A stretch of 64,000 bases of DNA, taken from assembly GCA_044350425.1 (NCBI GenBank), contig JBILHS010000004.1:37244-101243 (forward strand), read 5' to 3'. The translations under genes were made by a program, and so were the position numbers. Source of the DNA: M3007 sp044350425. Lineage in GTDB: Bacteria > Bacteroidota > Bacteroidia > Chitinophagales > Saprospiraceae. The notes beneath the pieces were generated by a model, which was given only the letters and a program-made list of their open reading frames with translations, was not told the DNA's origin and made no database searches. This document shows positions 1 through 8,394 of this stretch, piece after piece (positions within the stretch are counted from its first letter, which is position 1; every line of letters starts with the position of its first letter).

Positions 1-1407
1 CTGATCCCGATCGCAAATATTTCGATGGAAGAGACGGCCGACTGGGCGCGTCGTCTGGCTGAGCGGGTTGGTCGTGAGCTGGAACTGCCCATTTATTTAT
101 ACGAAGCCGCAGCAAGCAGTCCGGAGCGCCAGAATCTTGCCGTGATCCGGGCAGGTGAGTACGAGGGACTGCCAGAAAAACTGGCCAACCCAGCCTGGAA
201 ACCAGACTTTGGTCCGGCCAGATTTAACCCAAAAAGCGGTGCAACAGTTATCGGCGCCCGCGATTTTTTGATCGCCTATAATGTCAATCTAAACTCCACC
301 TCTGTGCGCCGGGCCAACGCTGTGGCCTTCGATGTGCGTGAAAACGGTCGGGGGCTCAACGACGCCCAAGGCAAACCCATGAAAGACGCCTCCGGTGAAC
401 CGATGCGCCAACCTGGCCTCCTGAAAGGTGTAAAAGCCATTGGCTGGTACATCGATGAATACGGCATTGCTCAGATCTCGATGAACATCACAGATATACG
501 TGCCACCCCGCTGCACCTGGCTTTTGAAGCCTGCTGTCAAAGTGCTGACCGACGCGGCATGCGTGTTACAGGCTCAGAGCTGGTCGGTCTGGTGCCGCTC
601 GACGTAATGTTGGAGGCCGGGAAGTATTTTTTGAAAAAGCAGCAACGCAGTATAGGCGTGAGTGAAGCAGAATTGCTTAAGATCGCTGTTAAATCCATGG
701 GATTAGACGAGCTCGCTCCCTTCGATCTGCAGCAAAAGATCATTGAGTACAACCTTGTAAAAGGCAATGCAGACCAGGCAAAAAAGCTGGTCAACATGAA
801 CCTGGTCGCTTTTGCAGACGAAACCGCCAGTGAGAGCCCGGCTCCGGGCGGAGGCTCAATCAGTGCCTATGTGGGAGCACTGGGCGCCTCGCTCGCTACC
901 ATGGTGGCCAATCTAAGCAGTCACAAACGTGGCTGGGACGAACGCTGGGAGGAGTTTTCTGACGCTGCCGTGCGAGGTCAAAAAATTAAAGATGCCTTGC
1001 TTCGAACCGTGGACGAAGATACCGACGCCTTTAAAATGATCATGGAAGCCTTTGGTTTGCCCAAAAACACACCGGAAGAAAAAGCTGCGAGGAAAGCAGC
1101 GATCCAGGCTGGCACGCGAAAGGCCATTGAGATTCCCTTTAAAGTGATGCAACTTTCGTTTGAATCCTTCCCACTCATCAGGCAAATGGTCGAAACAGGC
1201 AATCCAAACTCGGTGACGGACGCCGGAGTGGGTGCCTTGTGCGCACGCGCAGCGGTGCGCGGGGCTTTTATGAACATTCAGGTCAATACTTCGGGTCTGG
1301 ACGATAAGGAGTTTGCCACACAGATATTGGCTGAGGGGCAAAAAATGGTCGCAGAGGCAGATATAATGGAGCTTGAGATTTTGGAAATTGTGGCTGGCAA
1401 GCTCTAG
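1..1407 (+). CDS. ftcD: Glutamate formimidoyltransferase / formimidotetrahydrofolate cyclodeaminase, 5' end missing
   Basis: Bifunctional enzyme of histidine degradation. It moves the formimino group of formiminoglutamate to tetrahydrofolate and then releases ammonia to give methenyl-THF, in the cytoplasm. The frame is open from base 1, and LIPIANISMEET matches the family motif found about 110 residues into the full protein, so the Met at base 25 is internal and the true start lies before the window. The transferase part runs to about base 740. The cyclodeaminase part follows, with the signature SESPAPGGGSISAYVGALGASL near 830-890. The protein ends at a normal position (VAGKL). The family is about 560 aa, so roughly 110 residues are missing only because of the window edge. 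Family call is firm. Confidence 0.95.
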   Translation: MIPIANISMEETADWARRLAERVGRELELPIYLYEAAASSPERQNLAVIRAGEYEGLPEKLANPAWKPDFGPARFNPKSGATVIGARDFLIAYNVNLNSTSVRRANAVAFDVRENGRGLNDAQGKPMKDASGEPMRQPGLLKGVKAIGWYIDEYGIAQISMNITDIRATPLHLAFEACCQSADRRGMRVTGSELVGLVPLDVMLEAGKYFLKKQQRSIGVSEAELLKIAVKSMGLDELAPFDLQQKIIEYNLVKGNADQAKKLVNMNLVAFADETASESPAPGGGSISAYVGALGASLATMVANLSSHKRGWDERWEEFSDAAVRGQKIKDALLRTVDEDTDAFKMIMEAFGLPKNTPEEKAARKAAIQAGTRKAIEIPFKVMQLSFESFPLIRQMVETGNPNSVTDAGVGALCARAAVRGAFMNIQVNTSGLDDKEFATQILAEGQKMVAEADIMELEILEIVAGKL

Positions 1408-1498
1408 GGGAGCGACTCCTTAAAGTTTACGATGCCCTTAACATCCCTTCACCAATCCCTAACAGCGCCGCTCCGTTTATACCCCAAAATAATACAAC

Positions 1499-2263
1499 AT
1501 GAAAGTCCAAACCATCCTGCTTACCCTCGCGCTTTTCGCTGTTTCTGCCACCCAGATCTCTGCCCAAAACAACCGAAATCGTTGGGAAGAGGACGAATCT
1601 GAACAAAAATGGAGTGTCGGGCTTGCGCCCCTCAGTCTGCTACTGCCCAGTGGCACGGTCAATGTCCGTGGCGAATGGTCCTATGCCTCCAATAAATCTC
1701 TGGTGCTGCTCCTGGGCATCCCGCGTCCGACCAAAATGCCCAACCTTCTGGAAAATAATTTTGACCTGACCGATGAAGGCACGACAGTCAAAAACAAGTA
1801 CACCTCCTTCGGGTTGGTCGTTGAAAACCGTTTTTACCTCGGAACCAAGGCGCCACGTGGTTTTTATCTGGCTCCTTATGCCCGATACAATCACTTTTTT
1901 CTGGCCCGAACCACTGAGAACCTTGAAAGTCAATATGCAACTACCTTCAAAGGAGCCATCAACGGCATTGGCGTGGGCGGCGCAATGGGCGTACAGTTTC
2001 GACTGGGTGATCACTTTACCATGGATGCTACCTTGGTCGGCCTGGATATTAAATGGTTGCGCGGCACCCTCACTTATGCTTCCAACGACCCCAACAATGA
2101 TGTAGCAGCGTTCCGCGATGAGGTACAAAAGGCCGTGGAAGACATCCCGATTATTGGCTCCCGACTTTCTGCGGCCATTGATGGCGACCTTATTAAAGTA
2201 AATACCCCTGGTGCAGTATTGCCCGGTTACCGGTTTAATTTGTCTGTAAACTATGTATTTTAA
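1499..2263 (+). CDS. Outer-membrane beta-barrel-like protein, function unknown
   Basis: 254 aa with a clear Sec signal peptide (MKVQTILLTLALFAVSATQISAQ) followed by a short charged stretch and then alternating hydrophobic and aromatic strands. It ends in NLSVNYVF, a terminal-aromatic ending typical of outer-membrane barrels. The middle (GLVVENRFYLGTKAPRGFYLAPYARYNHF) resembles DUF3575-type proteins of Bacteroidota, where a similar phrase precedes the barrel strands. A short insert around residues 195-230 (ASNDPNNDVAAFRDEVQKAVEDIPIIGSRL) may be a periplasmic or extracellular loop. It follows ftcD by 91 bp and precedes lepA, which has its own promoter. The assignment as an outer-membrane protein is inference from sequence character; no substrate can be named. 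Confidence 0.75.
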   Translation: MKVQTILLTLALFAVSATQISAQNNRNRWEEDESEQKWSVGLAPLSLLLPSGTVNVRGEWSYASNKSLVLLLGIPRPTKMPNLLENNFDLTDEGTTVKNKYTSFGLVVENRFYLGTKAPRGFYLAPYARYNHFFLARTTENLESQYATTFKGAINGIGVGGAMGVQFRLGDHFTMDATLVGLDIKWLRGTLTYASNDPNNDVAAFRDEVQKAVEDIPIIGSRLSAAIDGDLIKVNTPGAVLPGYRFNLSVNYVF

Positions 2264-2269
2264 GGTTAG

Positions 2270-2297
2270 TTGAAAACGGTAATTTGAAGTACCTTTG
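2270..2297 (+). promoter_or_regulatory. Bacteroidota-type promoter for lepA
   Basis: TTG at 2270-2272, 17 bases, then TACCTTTG at 2290-2297, a match to the TTTG / TAnnTTTG consensus of Bacteroidota primary sigma factors. Transcription would start near 2303, leaving a leader of about 100 bases before lepA. Confidence 0.6.
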
Positions 2298-2401
2298 CGC
2301 CCGTTTTGATGCAGTGATGAACCAATGCGTCGATAAAGTTATTTTATACGCTACGGCTGGAAACACCTCATTGCTTCATCTAATTTCGACTTCGCTACTT
2401 C

Positions 2402-4198
2402 ATGAAAAATATCCGCAACTTCTGCATCATTGCCCACATTGACCACGGCAAAAGCACGCTCGCTGACCGTCTGTTGGAGTATACCCATACCATCAGCAAA
2501 CGCGATATGCAAGACCAGGCGCTTGACAATATGGACCTCGAACGCGAGCGCGGAATTACCATCAAAAGCCACGCTATCCAGATGAAGTACATCCATCCGG
2601 CAGATGGTGTAGAATATATTTTCAACCTGATCGACACCCCCGGACACGTAGACTTTTCCTACGAAGTAAGCCGGTCGATCGCTGCTTGCGAAGGCGCGCT
2701 TTTGTTGGTTGATGCTTCCCAGGGTATCCAGGCGCAAACAATCAGTAATCTTTACCTGGCAGTGGATCACAATCTGGAGATCATTCCGATTGTGAACAAG
2801 GTGGATATGGAAAGCGCCAATGTCGAGGAAGTTCAGGATCAGATCATGGATTTGATTGGTTGCAAGCGTGAAGACATTATTTCCGCTTCAGGCCGAACTG
2901 GTATTGGCATTGCCGAAATTCTGGCTGCCGTAGTGGACCGGGTACCTGTCCCCAGCGGGGATCCCGATGCGCCACTTCAGACCATGATCTTTGACTCGGT
3001 GTTCAACTCTTACCGCGGCATCATTGCTTATGTACGGGTTATGAATGGCTCCATGAAAAAGGGAGATAAGATCAAGTTTTTCAATACCGGAAAAGAAGTC
3101 GTAGCGGAAGAAGTGGGTGTGCTGCGCATGGGCCAGTTTGAAGCTACCGAAATTAGCACCGGGGACGTAGGTTATGTCATAACCGGCATTAAAGTAAGTA
3201 AAGAGATCAAAGTGGGTGATACCATTACCCACGTGGCGAGACCATGCCTGGAGGGCGTAAAAGGCTTTGAAGAGGTAAAACCGATGGTATTTGCGGGGGT
3301 ATATCCGCTGGATAATGATGATTTTGAGGACTTGCGCGACGCACTGGAAAAACTTCAGCTAAATGACGCTTCCCTGGTCTGGGAGCCTGAAACTTCTACA
3401 GCGCTTGGTTTTGGTTTCCGTTGTGGATTCCTGGGTATGCTGCACATGGAAATTGTGCAGGAGCGACTTTATCGCGAGTTCGACCAGGATATCATCACCA
3501 CAGTACCCAACGTGCCCTACAAGGCCACGGATATGAAGGGCAACCAATTCACGGTACACCAGCCCACAGAATTACCGGAGCCCAACCACCTGCAAAGTGT
3601 GCAGGAACCTTACATCTATGCCCAGGTAATTACCAAGCCTGAATACATCGGCAATATCATGACACTATGCCTCGAGAAACGCGGCATCCTGATCAAACAG
3701 CATTACCTCACACCCACACGCCTGGAAATTATTTTCCACCTGCCGCTGGCTGAGATCGTATTTGATTTCTATGATAAGTTGAAATCCATCACGCGCGGTT
3801 ATGCCTCCTTTGATTACCACATTATCGACTATCGCGATACGGATCTTGTAAAACTGGACATCCGACTCAACAACGAACCGGTGGATGCGCTTTCAGCCCT
3901 TTTTCACCGCTCCAAAGCAGAGTACATGGGCCGAAAAATGTGCTCGAAACTCAAAGAGCTCCTGCCCCGCAAACAATTCCAGATCGCTATCCAGGCAGCT
4001 ATCGGTCAGAAAGTGATCGCCCGTGAAACCATCTCGGCGCTCCGCAAAGACGTGACAGCCAAATGTTATGGGGGTGATATTTCGCGTAAACGGAAACTGC
4101 TGGAAAAGCAAAAAGAAGGCAAAAAACGTATGAAACAGTTTGGAGATGTAGAGGTGCCTCAAGAGGCGTTTTTGAAGGTTTTGAAATTGAATGATTGA
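2402..4198 (+). CDS. lepA: Elongation factor 4 (LepA), ribosome-associated GTPase
   Basis: 598 aa, the usual length for LepA, a translational GTPase that acts on the 70S ribosome. The G domain is complete: AHIDHGKST (residues 11-19), the effector region with RERGITIKS (48-56), DTPGH (78-82) and NKVD (132-135). Domain II (FDSVFNSYRGIIAYVRV), domain III and the EF-G-like domain V follow. The LepA-specific C-terminal domain is recognisable by SIGQKVIARETISALRKDVTAKCYGGDISRKRKLLEKQK near the end. The start codon at 2402 fits the family N terminus exactly. It stands alone with its own promoter and is followed by a long palindrome and a terminator-like hairpin. Confidence 0.98.
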   Translation: MKNIRNFCIIAHIDHGKSTLADRLLEYTHTISKRDMQDQALDNMDLERERGITIKSHAIQMKYIHPADGVEYIFNLIDTPGHVDFSYEVSRSIAACEGALLLVDASQGIQAQTISNLYLAVDHNLEIIPIVNKVDMESANVEEVQDQIMDLIGCKREDIISASGRTGIGIAEILAAVVDRVPVPSGDPDAPLQTMIFDSVFNSYRGIIAYVRVMNGSMKKGDKIKFFNTGKEVVAEEVGVLRMGQFEATEISTGDVGYVITGIKVSKEIKVGDTITHVARPCLEGVKGFEEVKPMVFAGVYPLDNDDFEDLRDALEKLQLNDASLVWEPETSTALGFGFRCGFLGMLHMEIVQERLYREFDQDIITTVPNVPYKATDMKGNQFTVHQPTELPEPNHLQSVQEPYIYAQVITKPEYIGNIMTLCLEKRGILIKQHYLTPTRLEIIFHLPLAEIVFDFYDKLKSITRGYASFDYHIIDYRDTDLVKLDIRLNNEPVDALSALFHRSKAEYMGRKMCSKLKELLPRKQFQIAIQAAIGQKVIARETISALRKDVTAKCYGGDISRKRKLLEKQKEGKKRMKQFGDVEVPQEAFLKVLKLND

Positions 4199-4210
4199 TC
4201 ATTATGGAAC

Positions 4211-4244
4211 ACGTTTACTAAACTTTTAAAAGTTTAGTAAACGT
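4211..4244. repeat. Perfect 34-bp palindrome behind lepA
   Basis: The half ACGTTTACTAAACTTTT is followed directly by its exact reverse complement, giving 17 paired bases and no loop. It lies 13 bases after the lepA stop. It has no strong U-tract, so it could be a cruciform-forming site, a protein-binding site or a 3'-end processing signal rather than a classical terminator. Confidence 0.8.
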
Positions 4245-4282
4245 AACCTTTAGGCGTATTTCTGAATCAGATAAAAATCCTC

Positions 4283-4320
4283 ACAGGCGACTTTGCATCA
4301 GGCAGGGTCGCCTGTTTTTT
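4283..4320 (+). terminator. Rho-independent terminator of lepA
   Basis: ACAGGCGAC (4283-4291) pairs with GTCGCCTGT (4307-4315), followed by a run of T to 4320. It ends the lepA transcript before the decayed EAD11 gene. Confidence 0.75.
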
Positions 4321-4348
4321 ATGGGTAGTTCACAAAGACCCCTCCAAA

Positions 4349-5598
4349 ATGCATGAAAGAAGTATTTCTATCGCCTATATCCTCAAAGAAAGCGATGTTT
4401 GCAAACTAAAATACTCCGGTATGACGTCCCCCGCCGACCTTACCGAACTGCGACGCACCCTGCGCGAGATACTACCAGACCCGGATAAAGGGGTTTTCGC
4501 TGTGCTGACAGCTTTGAAAAACACCCTTCCTGAGCAGACGGAAAAGTATAACGCCGTTTTCAATTAGAGACGCGCCTCAATGCAGTCAATAAGGACCGCA
4601 TCCGTGGCCTGCTTTCTCAGGAGGATATGGATCGGGCCTACAATCAGATCACTGCGGATGTACTGGATCTGATCGATGGCCTTCAATTGGCCGATTTTGA
4701 CGCCAAAACTGCCGAAAGCAGTGTAGAGGACAAGGCAGGCAGTATTTTTTACCGGATTTTTTGGGACAAAACCATCCAGACGCATACCAGAAACAGCTTT
4801 GAAACCTATCTTTTAGCCTATCCGGATGGTCTATTTATAGAAGAAGCAAGGTTTAAGATTGACAGTCTAAAAAACCTGAACAACCAGCCCAAAGAAGCGG
4901 AGGGGCTGGAGCCGAAATCCATTTATGAAGAAAAAGACTCCCTTGAAATTCCGGAAATAACACCTCCCGCCTCCATCCCTAAGCTGTCAAAAAAGACGAA
5001 GCCAATTCCACCAAAGCCAAAGCCGGCACCCGGCACACCCAGTCCAAACCCTGCCCTACCCGTCCGTAATCCCCCCCCCCGGTTACCCCGGATCCTCAGG
5101 CAGGCAAACCGTATAAAAAACGCAAATCAGGATTTGAAATGGTACTGGTTCCCGGCGGAAGCCTAAGCCTTGCCAAGGATGATTGCCCCGGTGGAACCAG
5201 TGTAAAACTCCAGCCATTCAAGATCGGTCGATACGAGATCACACAATCAGACTGGTGGAATGTTATGGGACGCGACCCTTCTTTCCATGCGCAATGCCCG
5301 GATTGTCCGGTAGAAAGAGTATCCTGGAACGATGTCCAGGTATTCCTACAGAAGGCTTCACAAAAAAACGGCAAACGCTATCGGCTTGCTTTCGAAGCCG
5401 AATGGGAATGGGCGGCCATGGGCGCAACGCTGAGCAAATGCTACAAATATGCGGGGGGGAATGACCCCAACCCAATAGCATGGTTCAATATCGTACAAGA
5501 GAAGGCCCATGAAGTTGGCACCAAACGCCCGAACGAACTTGGCAGATTTAAGCGGCAATGTATGGGAATGGTGTCAGGGGCAATACCCGCCTTTATAG
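4349..5598 (+). pseudogene. Decayed EAD11-SUMF1 fusion (effector-associated domain plus formylglycine-generating-enzyme-like domain)
   Basis: One ancestral gene is now read in four pieces. Piece 1 (4349-4567) is the start of an EAD11-like domain. Piece 2 (from about 4561) continues it with LETRLNAVNKDRIRGLLSQ and the LLD-type helix ending DVLDLIDG, then a Pro/Lys-rich linker. Piece 3 begins after a run of ten C (5071-5080) and carries the SUMF1 start FEMVLVPGGSLSLAKDD, VERVSWNDVQVFLQ and RYRLAFEAEWEWA. Piece 4 (5542-5598) holds DLSGNVWEWCQG and then stops. One added T near 4557-4560 and one added C in the C tract would restore the first two joins. The last quarter of SUMF1 is missing. EAD domains in Bacteroidota link conflict-system effectors to partners; SUMF1/FGE-like folds are common in them. 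Inactive as it stands, unless the C tract is phase-variable. Confidence 0.8.
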
Positions 5599-5759
5599 TA
5601 GTCAAATGGAGCCATCTCGAAAGCATTTAATGGGGCATAATCAAGGTTTGCTAAGCCAGCTCCGGCTTTGATACCCAAACGGAAACTCTGGGCTGTAGAG
5701 ACCGTCGTGATGGCAACCCAAAGGGCGATAACTAGTATGGGAGAAAGCGCTTTTTTCAT
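5574..5759 (-). pseudogene. 5' fragment of an outer-membrane beta-barrel protein
   Basis: Only 61 codons remain. There is a good signal peptide (MKKALSPILVIALWVAITTVSTAQ) followed by SFRLGIKAGAGLANLDY, the usual first strand of PorT-like or OMP_b-brl proteins of Bacteroidota. The frame stops (GGYCP) where it runs into the broken SUMF1 end on the other strand. The body of the barrel is absent, so this is a start without a gene. It shares its upstream spacer with the divergent gene at 5869. Confidence 0.6.
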
Positions 5760-5868
5760 AGGGGGTAACGATCGGTGCAGATAGAAGCCTGAAAGTAACG
5801 ATGAAAGAACCAGTTCATTCCTAAAATAGTGCTATTTTGCAGGGCAATATGACACCTCCCTGCCTTTT

Positions 5869-6714
5869 ATGAAACAAATCTCCTTTTTTTTACTACTCCT
5901 TTCCGGTATTCCATGCCCGGCGCTGTATTGCCAGACCACTTGCGATACCCTGCTCTGCAAAGATGGTCGTCGAATCCGTGCACAGATCCTGGGCTCTGAA
6001 TCTGGTGGCATTGTGTACACCCCATGCGGTGACAACACAGGCAGACAGTTTTTCATCGAAAAAGAGAAGGTTCAAACCATTCATTTCCAAAATAAGCCTG
6101 AAAAGGTCACTAAAGCCCCCGAAACAGGTAAGAATACCTTGTTAAATCGCTCCAAACCTAAAAATTATACGGATAAAACGACGGTGGTCATTTGGGTCGG
6201 AGTTTCATTTACGGATGCCTTACACTATGATACAGAGGGAGAGACTGTTTCCGCATTTCAATTTGGAAGCCAGGTAAACCTAAAAAATAGTCCTTTTCAA
6301 TTGGGTATTATGTACCGACCCTTTTCCTATTATTCAGGGTATTTCGACGCTTTTGATAAACAGGGAATCAGTGGGGAGCTTACCTTTTTCCTAAAAAAAC
6401 AGACCATTGGCCGCTTGTCTGGCAAGACCCAAAAAGGTTATTGGGGCTGTGATTTTCAGACCGGTCGACGTGCTTATTCCTATGAGGATACTTACAATGG
6501 TTCCACTACCCGGAACTTTGTAAAAACCAATTGGTATGCCTTGATGCCCCGCGTTGGATTTCAATTAGGTTGGGATATTTTCTGCCTGGACATTGCTTTG
6601 CCTATTGGTTTTAAATCCACTAAAAACAGCTTTTCTAACGGCATTAATGATTCCAAATACAGAGATACCTTGATTTCTGTCCAGCCCGCTTTGTCATTTG
6701 GGATTCGAATCTGA
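5869..6714 (+). CDS. Secreted or outer-membrane protein, function unknown
   Basis: 281 aa with a signal peptide (MKQISFFLLLLSGIPCPALYC). The first mature part, CDTLLCKDGRRIRAQILGSE with a following YTPCGDNTGRQFFIEKEKVQTIHF, is a small beta domain that recurs at the N terminus of many Bacteroidota envelope proteins (a D-x-L-x-x-x-DG-x-x-I-x-A-x-I pattern). The rest is rich in aromatic strands (FQLGIMYRPFSYYSGYF, WYALMPRVGFQLGWDIFCLDIALPIGF) and ends ALSFGIRI, which suggests a small barrel. It lies 50 bp before the lipoprotein gene at 6765 and may be cotranscribed with it. No specific function can be proposed. Confidence 0.75.
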   Translation: MKQISFFLLLLSGIPCPALYCQTTCDTLLCKDGRRIRAQILGSESGGIVYTPCGDNTGRQFFIEKEKVQTIHFQNKPEKVTKAPETGKNTLLNRSKPKNYTDKTTVVIWVGVSFTDALHYDTEGETVSAFQFGSQVNLKNSPFQLGIMYRPFSYYSGYFDAFDKQGISGELTFFLKKQTIGRLSGKTQKGYWGCDFQTGRRAYSYEDTYNGSTTRNFVKTNWYALMPRVGFQLGWDIFCLDIALPIGFKSTKNSFSNGINDSKYRDTLISVQPALSFGIRI

Positions 6715-6764
6715 AATTTCGGTTCCATTCTGGCTCCTATTTCACCACTTTATAAAACCAGCTT

Positions 6765-8381
6765 ATGTATCCAATTCGACTTTTTCAAGGCCCCATTGCA
6801 TTTGCCCTTGCTTTTTTAATAGCGCTGAGTTCGATGAGCTGCTACAGCCGGGTGCGGATGAGTACTTCCCGTCTTCCGAAGATCCAGGATCTCAAAGGGC
6901 TAAAGTTTGTGCTGATCGATGCCTCCTCGCCCATCACGCATATGTGGAATTTGACCAATCCAAAATTTGAAAAGGATTCACTTTCTGCCAACCTAAACCG
7001 GGCATCTGAAGCTTTCGGAATTGAGCTCGCCAGTATACGTTCTAATTCAGATCAGGGAAAAAACCAGGACCTGGTTTTGATCTATCTCAAAGCTGAAAAA
7101 GCTAAATCCCTTGCGGATACGGTCTCCACACAAATTTCGTATAAAGACATCACTAAAATTGAGGTTTTTGAACCAGATGCTGCAGAGGTCATTGGTTGTA
7201 TTCTGATCGGACTGGGTAGCCTCGCTGCGATTGCGCTGATTGCCTTAATCATTGCCTGCAACTGTCCCCATGTCTACTCAGAAGCCCCGGATGGTTCACG
7301 GGAGCTGGAAGGTTCGCTTTACGGCGGCGCCATCTATCCGGTGCTGGAACGCAGCGATTATCTGCCTCTGGATCACCTTCAAGCTGTTGACAATCAATAT
7401 AAGATCTGGTTGGTAAATCAGGAATCTCAACGCCAGCATACCAACCTGGCAGCACTGGAGGTCATCGATCACGCGCCCGGGATACAGCCGTTGTTTGATA
7501 AATATGGCATCCTGCACACCCTCAGCTTCCCACAAGTGCCTTTTGAAGCGATCGACCATGCTGGCAAAAATGTGTTGCACGAGATCACAGCCAAAGACCA
7601 AAAAGCTTTCCAAGGAGACCTTGATTACCCGGATGTAGAGGGCATTGAAAAGCTGAGCCTCCGTTTTTCAAAACCGGTCGGAGCCAAACAGGCCAAACTG
7701 GTCATCCGGGCCAAAACGGACCCCTGGGTAGACTATGTTTATCATGAGTTCCAAAACGCACTGGGCCAATATGCTGATGCGGTCCATCGGAAATACAGCC
7801 AAAAATCAGCAGCTCAAAACCAGGCCTGGATGGAGGATCAAAAGCTTCCAATCGCCGTCTGGATGGAAACATCACCCGGTCAATGGCGCGAAACGGAACA
7901 TTTCAGCCTGGCAGGTGCTTCAGCTTTCCGGGACGATGTTTTGCCCATTGACCTGTCCAGGATCCAGGGTGATGCGGTGCATATTCGATTGGAATTTGGC
8001 TTCCACTTCTGGGAAATTGACCGCGTTGCAATGGATTTCACGGAAGATCAAGCGGTGCAACAAACCACCTTACGCCCCCTCTTGGCCCAAAATGAACTGG
8101 GGCAGGACGTCACCACTCGTCTGACCGACGACGATGACCAATATTACGACCAGCCCAATATAGGGGATGAGGCCCGACTCCACTTTGAAGTCCCAGCCCT
8201 TGCACCTGGTCAGGAAAGAAGTCTGGTGCTTCATGCCAAAGGTCATTACGAGGTGCTGCACCAAAATGCACCAGGTCGCCCTGGTCTTTCCAGGTTAAAT
8301 GCCTGGAAAAAAGAAAATGCATTGCCAAAGCTTTCGGTGGCACGCTGGCAAAGCGCAAAAAGCCTTTCTGTTTCCCATTAA
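6765..8381 (+). CDS. Large lipoprotein with one internal membrane helix, unknown function
   Basis: 538 aa. The N terminus has a lipoprotein-type signal ending LSSMSC (residues 21-26). A small domain follows that reads LKGLKFVLIDASSPITHMWNL and KDITKIEVFEPDA. Next comes a strongly hydrophobic helix (residues about 143-162, IGCILIGLGSLAAIALIALIIAC) and then CPHVYSEAPDGSRELEGSLYGGAIYPVLERSDYLPL. The C-terminal 300 residues look like a globular beta-rich domain, with phrases such as DLSRIQGDAVHIRLEFGFHFWEIDRVAMDF. I recall similar proteins only as uncharacterised Bacteroidota lipoproteins. The stop is 13 bp before the GTG of the radical SAM gene, so the two are probably translated from one transcript. 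Confidence 0.75.
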   Translation: MYPIRLFQGPIAFALAFLIALSSMSCYSRVRMSTSRLPKIQDLKGLKFVLIDASSPITHMWNLTNPKFEKDSLSANLNRASEAFGIELASIRSNSDQGKNQDLVLIYLKAEKAKSLADTVSTQISYKDITKIEVFEPDAAEVIGCILIGLGSLAAIALIALIIACNCPHVYSEAPDGSRELEGSLYGGAIYPVLERSDYLPLDHLQAVDNQYKIWLVNQESQRQHTNLAALEVIDHAPGIQPLFDKYGILHTLSFPQVPFEAIDHAGKNVLHEITAKDQKAFQGDLDYPDVEGIEKLSLRFSKPVGAKQAKLVIRAKTDPWVDYVYHEFQNALGQYADAVHRKYSQKSAAQNQAWMEDQKLPIAVWMETSPGQWRETEHFSLAGASAFRDDVLPIDLSRIQGDAVHIRLEFGFHFWEIDRVAMDFTEDQAVQQTTLRPLLAQNELGQDVTTRLTDDDDQYYDQPNIGDEARLHFEVPALAPGQERSLVLHAKGHYEVLHQNAPGRPGLSRLNAWKKENALPKLSVARWQSAKSLSVSH

Positions 8382-8394
8382 CCTACCTGAAATC

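Noticed and set aside
8299..8394. Upstream ATG for the radical SAM gene
   Set aside because: It would overlap the lipoprotein gene by 83 bases and the added residues are a shadow of that gene; the GTG at 8395 follows its stop closely.
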